Source of the DNA: Uruburuella suis
Lineage (GTDB): Bacteria > Pseudomonadota > Gammaproteobacteria > Burkholderiales > Neisseriaceae
Reading direction: 5' to 3'
NCBI RefSeq assembly: GCF_004341385.1
Contig: NZ_SLXE01000012.1
Coordinates: 1-64,000 of the forward strand
DNA length: 64,000 nucleotides
In this document: positions 42,610-53,068 of the stretch, piece after piece
Layout of the letters: each line of letters opens with the position of its first letter
Numbering within the stretch: position 1 is the first letter of the stretch
Notes under the pieces: generated by a model
Databases searched by the model: none
The model's input: the letters and a program-made list of their open reading frames with translations, nothing else
Told to the model about the DNA's origin: nothing
Made by a program: the position numbers and the translations under genes

Positions 42610-43676
42610 AGCTGCTCACCCGCTATTTAATCCGCCAGCTGTGCAGCATGACGCTTTATGCCCTGCTCGCGCTGCTGGCGCTTTACAGCTTTTTCGACAT
42701 CATCAGCGAAGTGGGCGACATCGGCCAGGGCAGCTACAACGGCGCCAAAATGATGCAATATGTGCTGATGCAAATGCCGGCGCATGCTTACGAGCTGCTG
42801 CCGCTGGCGGTGCTAATCGGCGGCCTGATTGCCTTGAGCCAGCTCGCTTCGGGCAGCGAGCTCACGGTGATGAAAGCCAGCGGCATGAGCACCAAAAAAC
42901 TGATTGCCGTTTTGCTGCAATTCGGCCTGATATTCGCCGTGGCCACCGCCCTTTTGGGCGAATGGCTCGCGCCGGCGATGAGCCAGCGCGCCGAAAATCT
43001 CAAAGCCAGCGCCATCAGCGGCAAAATCAGCACCGGCAGCCAGGGCTTGTGGCTCAAAGAGGGTAACCACATCATCAATGTGCGCGAAATGCTGCCCGAC
43101 CATACTTTGCTTGATGTGAAAGTGTGGCGCCACGATGCGCAATTCCGGCTGGCCGAGGCCACCGCCGCCGATTCGGCCACCGTTGGCAGCAATCACCATT
43201 GGTTGCTCAAAAACGTGCGCAGCAGCATTTTGGAAGACGATCAGGTGCGCACCGAGCATCAACCGGAAAAAGAGTGGGCCATCGGCCTGCAACGCAATCT
43301 TTTGGATGTGCTCTTGGTCGATCCCGAGCAAATGTCGGTGTCGGCGCTCACCACTTACATCACCCATTTGAAAGACAACCAGCAGCAAACCCGCACCTAC
43401 GAAATCGCTTGGTGGCGCAAGCTGATGTATCCGGTAGCGGCCATGATTATGGCGCTGGTGGCGCTCTCGTTCACCCCGCAATCCACCCGCCACGGCAATA
43501 TGGGCTTGAAGCTTTTCTTCGGCATTTGCCTGGGGCTGGCTTTTCACTTTGCCGGCCGCCTGTTTGGCTTTACCAGCCAGCTCTATAACGTGCCGCCGTT
43601 TATCGCCGCCGTGTTGCCCACTCTATTATTCGGCTTGCTGGGCGTGTATTTAATCCGTCGGCAAGAGCGGCGCTAA
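42606..43676 (+). CDS. lptG: LPS export permease LptG
   Basis: 356 residues, partner of LptF. Same layout of 3+3 helices around a periplasmic jellyroll; LTRYLIRQLCSMTLYALLAL begins the first helix, and PLAVLIGGLIALSQLASGSELTVMKASGMS is the conserved coupling-helix region that contacts LptB. Coupled to lptF by an ATGA overlap. lptB, lptA and lptC are not here. Confidence 0.95.
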   Translation: MKLLTRYLIRQLCSMTLYALLALLALYSFFDIISEVGDIGQGSYNGAKMMQYVLMQMPAHAYELLPLAVLIGGLIALSQLASGSELTVMKASGMSTKKLIAVLLQFGLIFAVATALLGEWLAPAMSQRAENLKASAISGKISTGSQGLWLKEGNHIINVREMLPDHTLLDVKVWRHDAQFRLAEATAADSATVGSNHHWLLKNVRSSILEDDQVRTEHQPEKEWAIGLQRNLLDVLLVDPEQMSVSALTTYITHLKDNQQQTRTYEIAWWRKLMYPVAAMIMALVALSFTPQSTRHGNMGLKLFFGICLGLAFHFAGRLFGFTSQLYNVPPFIAAVLPTLLFGLLGVYLIRRQERR

Positions 43677-43698
43677 ACATCTGCTCCGCTTGCCGCCA

Positions 43699-43728
43699 AG
43701 GCCGTCTGAAAGCGCTTTCAGACGGCCT
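43699..43728. terminator. Inverted DUS pair after lptG
   Basis: AAGGCCGTCTGAAAGC and its complement, 22 nt past the stop codon. Confidence 0.75.
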
Positions 43729-43837
43729 TTCCTTATCGGCGCGGTGTGACAAGCCGAAAAATCTGTGTTAGGGTAAAAGAAAGTAATAAGCAGCAACTTC
43801 ATTTATTTGCTGCCAATTTCATCAGAAAGCAAAAATT

Positions 43838-45301
43838 ATGACCACACACACCGCCTACATCAACGGCCGCTACGCCGAGCCCAATCCCCAAGCCGACACC
43901 TTTGCCAGCATCAACCCAGCCAACGGCGAAACCCTTGCCACGCTCCAGCAAAGCACGCCCGCAGAAATCGATGCCGCCGTGGCCGCTGCGCGCGCCGGCC
44001 AAAAAGCGTGGGCGGCATACACCGCCGTCGAGCGCAGCCGTGTGTTGCTCAACGCCGTGGCGATTCTGCGCGCGCGCAACGATGAATTGGCGCAACTCGA
44101 AACGCTCGACACCGGCAAGCCGCTCTCAGAAACCTTATATGTGGATATCGTTACCGGTGCCGATGTGATTGAATATTATGCCGGCCTCGCCGCCGCCATC
44201 GAAGGCCGCCAGATTCCGCTGCGCGAGAGCAGCTTTGTTTACACCCGCCAAGAGCCTTTGGGCGTGGTGGGCGGCATCGGCGCATGGAATTATCCGATTC
44301 AGATTGCCATGTGGAAAGCCGCGCCGGCGCTGGCCGCCGGCAATGCGATGGTGTTCAAACCCAGCGAAATCACGCCCTTGGGCGCGCTCAAGCTGGCGGA
44401 AATCTTCACCGAAGCCGGCTTGCCGGATGGTGTGTTCAACGTGGTGCTGGGCGATTACCGTGTGGGTGCGGCGCTGAGCGAGCACCCCGATATTGCCAAA
44501 ATCTCCTTCACCGGCGGCGTGGCCACCGGCAAAAAAGTGATGGCGCAAGCCGCCGCATCCAGCCTGAAAGATGTCACCATGGAATTGGGCGGCAAATCGC
44601 CGCTGATTATTTGCACCGATGCCGACATTAATTTGGCTGCCGACATCGCCATGATGGCCAATTTCTACAGCGCCGGCCAAGTGTGCACCAACGGCACGCG
44701 CGTGTTTGTGCCGGCCAAAATGAAAGAAGCTTTCGAGGCCGCGATTTTAGAGCGCGTGGCGCGCATCCGCATTGGCAACCCGCTTGATGCGCACACCAAT
44801 TTCGGCCCCTTGGCGAGCTTTCCCCATATGGAAAAAGTGCTCGCCTATATCGAAAAAGGCCGCGCCGAAGGTGCGCGCCTGCTTGCGGGCGGGCAGCGCC
44901 TCGATGCACACCCGTTTGACGAAGGCGCTTACGTTGCCCCCACTGTGTTTACCGACTGCCTCGACGACATGACCATCGTGCGCGAAGAAATCTTCGGCCC
45001 GGTGATGAGCATTTTGAGCTACACCACCGAAGAAGAAGTGATTGTGCGCGCCAACGCCATCGCCTACGGCCTGGCTGCCGGCGTGGTAACGCCCGATTTG
45101 AAACGCGCCCACCGCATCATCGGCCAGATCGAAGCCGGCATCTGCTGGATCAACAGCTGGGGCGAATCGCCCGCACAAATGCCCGTGGGCGGCTACAAGC
45201 AAAGCGGCATCGGCCGCGAAAACGGCATCCAAACCCTGCTGCACTACACGCAAACCAAATCAGTGCAGGTGGAATTGGGCGATTTTCAATCTGTGTTTTG
45301 A
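43838..45301 (+). CDS. betB: Betaine-aldehyde dehydrogenase
   Basis: 487-residue aldehyde dehydrogenase that oxidises betaine aldehyde to glycine betaine. [25 protein letters not shown], the base glutamate in MELGGKSPL and the catalytic cysteine in [14 protein letters not shown] are in place; [13 protein letters not shown] near the C-terminus is typical of BetB. First gene of a cluster with betA and betT, which supports the substrate. No betI regulator is present. Confidence 0.95.
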   Translation: MTTHTAYINGRYAEPNPQADTFASINPANGETLATLQQSTPAEIDAAVAAARAGQKAWAAYTAVERSRVLLNAVAILRARNDELAQLETLDTGKPLSETLYVDIVTGADVIEYYAGLAAAIEGRQIPLRESSFVYTRQEPLGVVGGIGAWNYPIQIAMWKAAPALAAGNAMVFKPSEITPLGALKLAEIFTEAGLPDGVFNVVLGDYRVGAALSEHPDIAKISFTGGVATGKKVMAQAAASSLKDVTMELGGKSPLIICTDADINLAADIAMMANFYSAGQVCTNGTRVFVPAKMKEAFEAAILERVARIRIGNPLDAHTNFGPLASFPHMEKVLAYIEKGRAEGARLLAGGQRLDAHPFDEGAYVAPTVFTDCLDDMTIVREEIFGPVMSILSYTTEEEVIVRANAIAYGLAAGVVTPDLKRAHRIIGQIEAGICWINSWGESPAQMPVGGYKQSGIGRENGIQTLLHYTQTKSVQVELGDFQSVF

Positions 45302-45311
45302 GGCCGTCTGA

Positions 45312-46064
45312 ATGAATCGCACATACTGGTATGCTGGTTTATTTCTCAGCTTGCTGCTGCCCGCCGCTCATGCCGACACACCGTTTATGCTGCTCAATGA
45401 TGCCGACGGCTTTGTCAATCTGCGCGATGTGCACCGGCCGGATAAAATCATTGCCCGTTTGCACACGCCGCAAGTGGTGGCTTCTTACGGAGAAGATTAT
45501 CCCGACCGCATGCAATACCACCAAATCAGCTACAGCGCCACAAAAGCACCAGCCCACTTTCGCCGCTACGCCCCGCTCAACCCGCCCGGCGGCCTGATAC
45601 ACGCCAGCCGTCTGAAAGCGCTGGACGAGTTGCCGCAATTTGAAACAGGCGCACAAAGCAGCAGACAGCAAATTTTCCGTCACGGCAGCCACCGTATCGA
45701 AATCGATTATGAGCCGTTGACACGCCACCGCTTCGACGGCCTGAAAAACGGCTTTTACCACACGCTTGAGGGGCGGCCGTTTTTCGGTTTCGACGGCGGC
45801 ATCAGCGTGGCGCAGCTAAACAATTTATCAGTCAACCCGATTCGGCAGATTAAGGCCATCACCGTGCACCATCGCAGCCAAAGCCTGCCTTTCCCGCCTG
45901 CCGCCATCGGGCAGATGCTGAATTTCAACATTCAAGGCGCCGCCATCGGCGATGAAAACACCTGGTATCTCTACGGCCGCGGCGGCGATGGCGCCGGCGC
46001 CTATTACAGCGTGTGGACGCTGCAACAAGGCCGCCCGACCAGCCAATTTATCTGGCAATATTGA
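45312..46064 (+). CDS. Secreted protein with SH3-like N-terminal segment, in the bet cluster
   Basis: 250 residues with a signal peptide (MNRTYWYAGLFLSLLLPAAHA). Residues 25-60 (LLNDADGFVNLRDVHRPDKIIARL) match the pattern of a bacterial SH3 domain, where DGFVNLR is the usual core. The remainder is not recognised; it ends in aromatic-rich strands (ENTWYLYGRGG, SQFIWQY). It starts 10 nt after betB, with a DUS overlapping the betB stop and the ribosome-site region, and is separated from betA by a DUS pair. Function unknown. Confidence 0.8.
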   Translation: MNRTYWYAGLFLSLLLPAAHADTPFMLLNDADGFVNLRDVHRPDKIIARLHTPQVVASYGEDYPDRMQYHQISYSATKAPAHFRRYAPLNPPGGLIHASRLKALDELPQFETGAQSSRQQIFRHGSHRIEIDYEPLTRHRFDGLKNGFYHTLEGRPFFGFDGGISVAQLNNLSVNPIRQIKAITVHHRSQSLPFPPAAIGQMLNFNIQGAAIGDENTWYLYGRGGDGAGAYYSVWTLQQGRPTSQFIWQY

Positions 46065-46074
46065 CCCACCGCTT

Positions 46075-46113
46075 TTCAGACGGCCTTGCTGTGTGATACC
46101 AAGGCCGTCTGAA
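46075..46113. terminator. Inverted DUS pair inside the bet cluster
   Basis: DUS copies 46075-46086 and 46102-46113 between the SH3-like gene and betA; may weaken read-through into betA. Confidence 0.5.
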
Positions 46114-46135
46114 AGATGCTCAAAAGGATGGAAAC

Positions 46136-47821
46136 ATGACCTTCAAACCCACCTACGACTACATCATCATCGGTGCCGGCAGCGCCGGCAACGTGCTGGC
46201 TGCGCGCCTCACGGAAGACGCCAACGTTTCCGTGCTGCTGCTCGAAGCCGGCCTGCCCGACTACCGCTTCGATTTCCGCACCCAAATGCCCGCCGCGCTG
46301 GCCATGCCCTTGCAAGGCACCACCTATAATTGGGGCTACAAAACCGAGCCCGAGCCCTTTATGAACAACCGCGTGATGGATTGCGGGCGCGGCAAAGGTT
46401 TGGGCGGTTCATCCTTAATCAACGGCATGTGCTATATCCGCGGCAATGCGCTCGATTTCGACCATTGGGCGCAAAAGCCCGGGCTGGCCAACTGGACATA
46501 TCTCGATTGCCTGCCCTATTTCAAAAAAGCCGAAAACCGCGATGCCGGTGCCAACACCTATCACGGCACAGGCGGCCCGATTGATGTGGCCACCGCCAAG
46601 CCCGGCACCAATCCGCTATTTGAAGCCATGATTCAGGCCGGCGTGGATGCCGGCTATCCGCGCACCGACGATCTCAACGGCTATCAGCAAGAAGGCTTCG
46701 GCCCGATGGACCGCTTCGTCACCCCCAAAGGCCGCCGCGCCTCCACCGCCCGCGGCTATCTTGATACCGCCAAAGCGCGTGAAGCGCTCACCATCGTCAC
46801 CGGCGCGCTCACCGATGTGATTTTGTTTGACGGCAAACGCGCGCGCGGCGTGCGCTTTGCCCACCAAAAGCAAATGCACAGCATTGAAGCACGCCAAGAA
46901 GTGATTGTGTGCGCCGGCGCCATTGCTTCGCCGCAATTGCTGCAACGAAGCGGCATCGGTCCCGGCGCGTGGCTGGCCGAAGCCGGCGTGAGCGAGATTC
47001 TGGATTTGCCGGGCGTGGGCAACAATCTGCAGGATCACCTCGAGCTCTATATGCAATATGAATGCACACAACCCGTGTCTATCGCCCCCGCCACGCAATG
47101 GTGGAACAAGCCCGCTATCGGCGCAGAATGGCTCTTTCAAGGCACAGGCTTGGGCGCTACCAACCATTTCGAAGGCGGCGGCTTTATCCGCAGCGATGAA
47201 AAATTTGCCTGGCCCAATATCCAATATCACTTTTTGCCCATCGCCGTGCGCTACGACGGCCGCAACGCCAGCAAAGCGCACAGCTTTCAGGCGCACGTAG
47301 GCTCGATGCGCTCGAAAAGCCGCGGCCGCATCAAGCTCAAATCGAAAAACCCGGCCGAGCACCCGAGCATTTTGTTCAACTACATGAGCGATGCGCAAGA
47401 TTGGGAAGAATTCCGCGCCGCCATCCGCATCACCCGCGACATCATGCGCCAACCCGCGCTCGACCCTTATCGCGGCAAAGTCATCACGCCGTCTGAAAGC
47501 CTGCAAAGCGATGCCGAGCTAGATGAATATGTACGCAATCACGCCGAAACCGCTTATCACCCTTCCTGCACCTGCGCCATGGGCGAAGGCAGCGATGCCG
47601 TGGTGGACGGCCAAGGCCGCGTGCACGGCATCACCGCCCTGCGCGTGGTGGATGCCTCGATTATGCCTGACATCATCACCGGCAACCTCAACGCCACCAC
47701 CATTATGCTGGCCGAAAAAATCGCCGACCAAATCCGCGGCCGCACGCCCCTGCCCCGCGCCGATGCCGATTATTATGTGGCCGATGGCGCACCGGTACAC
47801 GGCGAAGCCAAACGGGTTTAG
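46136..47821 (+). CDS. betA: Choline dehydrogenase
   Basis: 561 residues, GMC oxidoreductase with FAD. It oxidises choline to betaine aldehyde at the inner membrane. The FAD site is [17 protein letters not shown] (about 9-25); the GMC signatures are [15 protein letters not shown] and [15 protein letters not shown]; the catalytic histidine lies in [13 protein letters not shown] (about 475). Full length for BetA. Confidence 0.96.
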   Translation: MTFKPTYDYIIIGAGSAGNVLAARLTEDANVSVLLLEAGLPDYRFDFRTQMPAALAMPLQGTTYNWGYKTEPEPFMNNRVMDCGRGKGLGGSSLINGMCYIRGNALDFDHWAQKPGLANWTYLDCLPYFKKAENRDAGANTYHGTGGPIDVATAKPGTNPLFEAMIQAGVDAGYPRTDDLNGYQQEGFGPMDRFVTPKGRRASTARGYLDTAKAREALTIVTGALTDVILFDGKRARGVRFAHQKQMHSIEARQEVIVCAGAIASPQLLQRSGIGPGAWLAEAGVSEILDLPGVGNNLQDHLELYMQYECTQPVSIAPATQWWNKPAIGAEWLFQGTGLGATNHFEGGGFIRSDEKFAWPNIQYHFLPIAVRYDGRNASKAHSFQAHVGSMRSKSRGRIKLKSKNPAEHPSILFNYMSDAQDWEEFRAAIRITRDIMRQPALDPYRGKVITPSESLQSDAELDEYVRNHAETAYHPSCTCAMGEGSDAVVDGQGRVHGITALRVVDASIMPDIITGNLNATTIMLAEKIADQIRGRTPLPRADADYYVADGAPVHGEAKRV

Positions 47822-47964
47822 GCATGGACAGACACTGCCAAATCAAGACGCAGCTTCGGTTTTCAGACGGCCTTTGGCTCTATCCGACAAATGTGTTGAT
47901 ATTGATTTGAAAGTTACCCAACCCGAAGTTTTCTAGGCGCCTGCCTGAATCGCCGGATTCAGCT

Positions 47965-48000
47965 TTCAGACGGCCTGCAAACAAACACAGGCCGTCTGAA
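47965..48000. terminator. Inverted DUS pair between betA and betT
   Basis: CTTTCAGACGGCCTG and its complement with a 10-nt loop, 50 nt before betT. Confidence 0.6.
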
Positions 48001-48050
48001 AGCCGACACACACCACAACAAGCCACACCACAACAAGAAAGCGAGTATCC

Positions 48051-50060
48051 ATGCACAGCCCGCCCAATCCTGCCGACGCAGCGCCTACGCTCTCGGTCAA
48101 CAAAACCGTGTTTCTGGCTTCATCGCTGGTTTCCATCTTATTAATTGTGTTCACCATCCTCTTCCCGCAGGCGAGTGAAGCGGTGCTCGGCAATGCCTTG
48201 CGCTGGGTGTCAGACCATTTCGGCTGGTATTACATGCTGGTGGTGGCGGCCTACAGCCTGTTTGCGCTTTATGTGGGGCTGTCGCGCTATGGCGACATCA
48301 AGCTCGGGCAAGATCACGATAAGCCCGATTTTCCGTTTCTCACTTGGGCGGCGATGCTGTTTTCCGCCGGCATCGGCATTGATTTGCTGTTTTTCGGCGC
48401 ATCCGAGCCGCTGGCGCATTACCTCACCCCGCCCGATGGCAGCGGCGGCACGCCCGAAGCGGCGCGTGCGGCCATTGCGCAGGCATTTTTGCATTGGGGT
48501 TTGCACGGCTGGGGCATTTATGCGCTGATTGGCATGGCGCTGGCTTATTTCGCCTACCGTCAAAACCTGCCGCTGGCTCTGCGATCGGCTTTGGTGCCGG
48601 TGTTCGGCAGGCGGCGCACCGATGGCTGGCTCGGCCACAGCGTGGATATTTTCGGCGTGGTGTGCACGCTTTTGGGCATTGCCACGAGCCTCGGCATCGG
48701 CGTATTGCAGGCCAATGCGGGCTTGAGCCATGTGTTCGGCATTGAAACCAGCAAGCTTGTGCAAACGGTGATTATCGTGGCGGTGGTGGCGGCAGCGGCT
48801 TTATCGGCCATGTCGGGCGTGGAACGCGGCGTGCGCCGTTTGTCGGAAATCAATATGCTGGGCGCCACTTTTTTGCTGATTGCGCTCTTGGTGATGGGGC
48901 CGACGGTGTTTTTGCTCAATGCGTTCACGCAAAATGTGGGCGATTATTTCCAAACCCTCATCGGCAAAACTTTTGACGTTTACGCCTATCAGGGCGCGGC
49001 CGGTGCCGAATGGAAAGCGGGCTGGACGATTTTCTTCTGGGCCTGGTGGGTGGCGTGGGCGCCGTTTGTGGGGCTTTTTATCGCCCGCATTTCGCGCGGG
49101 CGCACCTTGCGCGAATTTGTGCTGGGGGTGATGTTTATCCCGCTGGGCTTTATCTTTGCCTGGTTTTCGATTTTCGGCAACAGCGCCATCGAATTGGTGA
49201 GCCACGGCGCAACGGCTTTGGGTGAAACCGCGCTGGCCGACCCGGCGATGGGCATGTTTGCCTTGTTTGAACACTATCCTTTCGCCGCCACTTGGTCGCT
49301 GTTTGCCGTGTTGATCGGGTTGATTTTCTTTGTAACTTCGGCCGACTCGGGCGCTTTGGTGCTGGCCAATTTAAGCAGCAAAAACCTCGCCTCGGGTGCG
49401 GATGCGCCGATTTGGCTGCGCCTTTTCTGGGCTGCGGCCACGGGGCTGATTACGCTGGGGCTTTTGTTTGCCGGCGGCTTCTCTTCGCTGCAATCGGTGA
49501 GCGTGGTGGCTGGGCTGCCCTTTTCGCTGGTGTTGGTGGTGTATATGGTGTCGATGTGGAAAAGCCTGCGCCAAGAGGGCAACAAGCGCAAAGCCAATGC
49601 GGTGGATAAAGCGATGGTGTTGGACGACGGGCGCAATTGGCGCAACCGCCTCAACCGCTTGGTGAGCTTTCCCGGTGCCAAAACCGCGCTGCGCTTTATG
49701 GTAAAAACCCTGCCACCGGCCATGCTGGAGGTGGCGCACGAGCTGCAAGCCAAAGGCATCGACAGCACGCTCGCGCAAGACAAGCAAAACCACCGCCTGC
49801 GCCTGGAAATCCTACACGGCGAAGAAGTGGATTTTGTGTATGAAGTGCGCCTGATTGAAGGCATCAAGCCCGTGTTTGCGCTCGGCCAGGCCGGCAATCT
49901 GGCCTCTGCCGGCGAGCAGGAAAAATATTACCGCGCCGAAGTGTTTCTGCAAGACGGCAGCCAGGATTACGATATTGTCGGCTACACCAAAGAGCAGATT
50001 ATTATCGATATTTTGAGCCAATATGAGCGGCATATGCAGTTTCTGCATTTGGAGCGCTGA
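48051..50060 (+). CDS. betT: Choline transporter of the BCCT family
   Basis: 669 residues. Twelve membrane helices (about 15-515) with the BCCT signature GWTIFFWAWWVAWAPFVGLFIARISRGRT split over helices 8-9, preceded by FLHWGLHGWGIYALIGMALAYF. A long cytosolic C-terminal tail (about 515-669) is typical of osmoregulated BetT choline/H+ symporters. It supplies choline to BetA and BetB. Confidence 0.95.
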   Translation: MHSPPNPADAAPTLSVNKTVFLASSLVSILLIVFTILFPQASEAVLGNALRWVSDHFGWYYMLVVAAYSLFALYVGLSRYGDIKLGQDHDKPDFPFLTWAAMLFSAGIGIDLLFFGASEPLAHYLTPPDGSGGTPEAARAAIAQAFLHWGLHGWGIYALIGMALAYFAYRQNLPLALRSALVPVFGRRRTDGWLGHSVDIFGVVCTLLGIATSLGIGVLQANAGLSHVFGIETSKLVQTVIIVAVVAAAALSAMSGVERGVRRLSEINMLGATFLLIALLVMGPTVFLLNAFTQNVGDYFQTLIGKTFDVYAYQGAAGAEWKAGWTIFFWAWWVAWAPFVGLFIARISRGRTLREFVLGVMFIPLGFIFAWFSIFGNSAIELVSHGATALGETALADPAMGMFALFEHYPFAATWSLFAVLIGLIFFVTSADSGALVLANLSSKNLASGADAPIWLRLFWAAATGLITLGLLFAGGFSSLQSVSVVAGLPFSLVLVVYMVSMWKSLRQEGNKRKANAVDKAMVLDDGRNWRNRLNRLVSFPGAKTALRFMVKTLPPAMLEVAHELQAKGIDSTLAQDKQNHRLRLEILHGEEVDFVYEVRLIEGIKPVFALGQAGNLASAGEQEKYYRAEVFLQDGSQDYDIVGYTKEQIIIDILSQYERHMQFLHLER

Positions 50061-50122
50061 GTGACATAACGAAGCCTATTTGTATGTCATCTCGCGGTAA
50101 TGTAAACAGGCTTCGATATCAA

Positions 50123-50166
50123 TATGCCAAAGGCCGTCTGAAAACTTTCAGACGGCCTTTGCATAT
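50123..50166. terminator. Convergent terminator with DUS pair
   Basis: AATATGCCAAAGGCCGTCTG and nearly its complement form a stem of about 20 bp between betT and the outer-membrane protein gene. Confidence 0.75.
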
Positions 50167-50178
50167 TGCCGGCAAGCA

Positions 50179-51192
50179 TCAAAACAAAGCTTCCAGCCGC
50201 AACAACACGCCCACATGATGGCTGCGGTTTTCGCGGCGGTCGTTATAATAATTCAGCTCGGTTTGCGCAAACAGCCAATCGCGCCAAAACGGCTGGCGGT
50301 AGCCCACAAACGGGCCGTAGCCGTTGATGTCGGCTTTTTTGTTTTCGATAAAGCCGCCGGCATACAGGCCGTAGTTCAACCATTTACCGGGCGCAAAATC
50401 GTGCTGGCGGTAGAGGCTGTTGCCCCATTCCCATTCTTCATCATTATCGTGCGTGTATTGCACATGCAGATGGTTGGCCACAAACGGCTCGCCCACCGGC
50501 GCGCGTTTCACCTCGAAATTAGTGCGCACATAATGCTTGCTGTCGATGCCGTAGCGGTAAATCTGCTCGAGCCGCGTGTTGTAATCGTTGTCCAGCTGCC
50601 AGTTTTTGCCGGCTTTGAAGCGCACATAAATATCATTGCCCGAGCGCACGCCCAAATCCACATCGGTGTCGAGCCCCGTGCGCCGGGTGATGTCGGACCA
50701 GCGCAGCGCCAGCGAGCTGTTTTCATCGCGGCTCTGGCGGCGGTCGAAACGTTTGTCTGAGCTGTCGTGCAGGCGGCCGTCGGCGCCCAGATGCGCTTCA
50801 TCCTGCAATTCGTTGTCAAGCGAATCATCGCCAAACACCACGCTCAAGCGCTCTTCCAGCACCGGCAGCCGCAAGCGCCCGCGAATGCGCGGTTTGAAAG
50901 AAACATCATCGTATTTGTTCCAATTGGTGTCCAAAATAATACGCAGATTAGCCGAAGCCGGATCATCGGGATCGGGCTCGCCAAACCAATCGTCCAGCTG
51001 ATGCGCCAGCCCTTTGATGCCGCGGCGCACGGAAGAATGCTGCTCATCCACCCAAGTGGCTTCTGCGGCCGTTTCGGTTGCGCTGGGTGCTTCGGCCGTT
51101 TCCGGCGCATCGGCAGCAAAAGCGGCAGCAGGCGCCAGGCAAAGCAGCAAAGACAAGGGCAGCTGCCGCGCCCTTAGATTTTGATAAGCCAT
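50179..51192 (-). CDS. Predicted outer-membrane beta-barrel protein
   Basis: 337 residues. The signal peptide ends AAAFA-AD (about residue 27). After an Ala/Glu-rich linker, the rest is alternating amphipathic strands rich in Arg/Asp/Tyr with short turns (FKAGKNWQLDNDYNTRLEQIYRYG, KRAPVGEPFVANHLHVQYTHD), and the last strand ends VGVLLRLEALF, a terminal-Phe barrel signal. Good ribosome site (AAAGGAG). I do not recognise the family; it lacks the catalytic motif of PldA phospholipase. Confidence 0.75.
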   Translation of the reverse strand: MAYQNLRARQLPLSLLLCLAPAAAFAADAPETAEAPSATETAAEATWVDEQHSSVRRGIKGLAHQLDDWFGEPDPDDPASANLRIILDTNWNKYDDVSFKPRIRGRLRLPVLEERLSVVFGDDSLDNELQDEAHLGADGRLHDSSDKRFDRRQSRDENSSLALRWSDITRRTGLDTDVDLGVRSGNDIYVRFKAGKNWQLDNDYNTRLEQIYRYGIDSKHYVRTNFEVKRAPVGEPFVANHLHVQYTHDNDEEWEWGNSLYRQHDFAPGKWLNYGLYAGGFIENKKADINGYGPFVGYRQPFWRDWLFAQTELNYYNDRRENRSHHVGVLLRLEALF

Positions 51193-51254
51193 TTGCTTCT
51201 CCTTTATATTTTATCTTTTCTATGATTCAGTATAGCCCGATTAACTTATACAAA

Positions 51255-51296
51255 CAAACAAGCCGTCTGAAACTTTTCGTTTCAGACGGCTTGTTT
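51255..51296. terminator. DUS-variant palindrome
   Basis: AAACAAGCCGTCTGAAAC pairs with its complement around TTTTC; the DUS here has AA instead of AG at its 5' end. It lies between the antiporter stop and the start of the outer-membrane protein gene. Confidence 0.65.
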
Positions 51297-51306
51297 ATGC
51301 CCATAT

Positions 51307-52710
51307 TTACAGGAAGAAAATAAAGGTGTGCAACACAAAAAGCGGTGCCAAAATGCCGAACGACCAAGCCATATAGCCGAAGAAGCTGGGCATTTTCACC
51401 TTGCGCTGCTCGGCAATGGCTTTCACCATAAAGTTGGGCGCGTTACCGATATAGCTGAGCGCACCCATAAACACCGAGCCCATCGAGATGGCCAGCAGCG
51501 TATGGAAAAGCGGGCCGGTCATCAAGGCCTGGGCATCGCCGCCGGCCATATTGAAAAACACCAAATAGGTGGGCGCATTATCCAAAAAGGCGGAAAGCAG
51601 GCCGGTCATCCAGAAATACATGCTGTTGATGGGCGCGCCGTCGGGCGTGTGCACCAGCGAAATCAGCTCGCGGAAATGGCCGGCCTCGCCCGCTTTCAAA
51701 ATGGCAATCACCGGCGAAATGGTGATGAAAATGCCCAAAAAGAGCTTGCCCACTTCGAGAATCGGATCCCAGTTGAATTCATTACCCGCGCGCACCTGCG
51801 TGGGGGTGATTTTCAGCGAAATCAGCGCCAGCGCCAGCAAAATGCCGTCGCGCACCAAGTTTTGCAGCGCATAATGGCTGCCGAAAATTTCAAATGAAAT
51901 GCCCGGCTTCCAAATGCCCGACATCAGCACCGCGCTCACCACGCCGCCCAAAAGCAGGAAATTCCATTTGCCGAAAATCTGCAATTTGCTGTCTGCCGTG
52001 GGGTCGACCGGCAAAATTTCATCTTCTTTAGAAAAGAAATAGCGGTCGAGAAAATAAAATGCAGTCAGCAAAATCACGCTGCTGATAAACACCGGCGGCA
52101 GCATATGCTGCACCGTCCACATAAAATCCACGCCTTTCAAGAAGCCCAGAAACAGCGGCGGATCGCCCAGCGGCGTGAGGCCGCCGCCGATATTGGCCAC
52201 CAAAAAGATGAAAAACACCACCACGTGCACGCGGTGTTTGCGGTTATCGTTGGCTTTTAAAAGCGGGCGGATCAGCAGCATTGCCGCGCCGGTGGTGCCC
52301 ATAAAAGAAGCAAGCACCGTGCCGATGGCCAAAATCGTGGTGTTGAGCCTGGGGCTGCCGTGCAGATTACCCCACACCAAAATGCCGCCCGAAATAGTGT
52401 AGAGTGCGAGAAGCAGCAAAATAAAAGGAATGTATTCTTCCACCAGCGCGTGGACAACGGTTTCCACACCGGCGCTAAAGCCGTATATCGCCACCAGCGG
52501 CACCAAAAAGAGCAGGGTCCAAAAAGCGGTGATGGTGCCGAAATAATGGTGCCACATACGCGGCATCAGCAAAGGGCCGATGGCAATCGACAGCAGCACC
52601 ATAGCAAAAGGGATACCCCACAGCAAGCTCAGCTCGGCGCCGTCAAAAGCGGCGGCCAGCGCCGGCAGCGGCGCGAGGAGCAAGGGCAGAAGAGCGGATT
52701 GAACACGCAT
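51307..52710 (-). CDS. Sodium:proton antiporter, NhaD-like
   Basis: 467 residues with about 12 hydrophobic segments. ANIGGGLTPLGDPPLFLGFLKG, SAFLDNAPTYLVFFNMAGGD and SYIGNAPNFMVKAI are the twin-repeat motifs of the ion-transporter superfamily in its NhaD-type/COG1055 branch. It starts MRVQSALLPLLLAPLPALA, a possible signal-anchor, after an AAGGAA site; upstream residues are not conserved. Probably exports Na+ in exchange for H+. Confidence 0.88.
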   Translation of the reverse strand: MRVQSALLPLLLAPLPALAAAFDGAELSLLWGIPFAMVLLSIAIGPLLMPRMWHHYFGTITAFWTLLFLVPLVAIYGFSAGVETVVHALVEEYIPFILLLLALYTISGGILVWGNLHGSPRLNTTILAIGTVLASFMGTTGAAMLLIRPLLKANDNRKHRVHVVVFFIFLVANIGGGLTPLGDPPLFLGFLKGVDFMWTVQHMLPPVFISSVILLTAFYFLDRYFFSKEDEILPVDPTADSKLQIFGKWNFLLLGGVVSAVLMSGIWKPGISFEIFGSHYALQNLVRDGILLALALISLKITPTQVRAGNEFNWDPILEVGKLFLGIFITISPVIAILKAGEAGHFRELISLVHTPDGAPINSMYFWMTGLLSAFLDNAPTYLVFFNMAGGDAQALMTGPLFHTLLAISMGSVFMGALSYIGNAPNFMVKAIAEQRKVKMPSFFGYMAWSFGILAPLFVLHTFIFFL

Positions 52711-53068
52711 TGATTTTCCTTCACGATTGTTATTATAAACACGCTTATGCCGTCTGAAAAAAACCGCAACAGCATCAGCAGACAATGTGTCAAGATGGTG
52801 TGTTTGAATACAATTTGAATACAAATAGCACTCAAAAAACCATCTGATTGTAAAGGAAAAGCCACATTGATGCCAGTTTGGCCGGCTTTTTGTGAAACTT
52901 TTTTACATTCCCGAGCCGGCGCAATGCCCACAATGCACCCACAAGCAAGATTTTGAACGCAAAAGCGTGCCAATAAGGCACGAATTGCAGCAAGTTAAGC
53001 ATTTTGCGCGCATTTCCAACGCAATAGACACGTTTTTGATTCACTATTGCCGCGCGATGAATGCAGGC
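52711..53068. other. Gap with no supported gene
   Basis: Contains one AT-type DUS (about 52748). A short plus-strand frame from 52892 has CPQCTHKQDF, which looks zinc-ribbon-like, but then runs antisense through the DUF454 and DUF1415 genes, so I do not call it. The antiporter promoter must lie here, in the AT-rich part about 52720-52860. Confidence 0.45.

Noticed and set aside
50179..51192. Outer membrane phospholipase A (pldA)
   Set aside because: The barrel pattern fits an outer-membrane protein, but the PldA His-Ser catalytic motifs are not visible.
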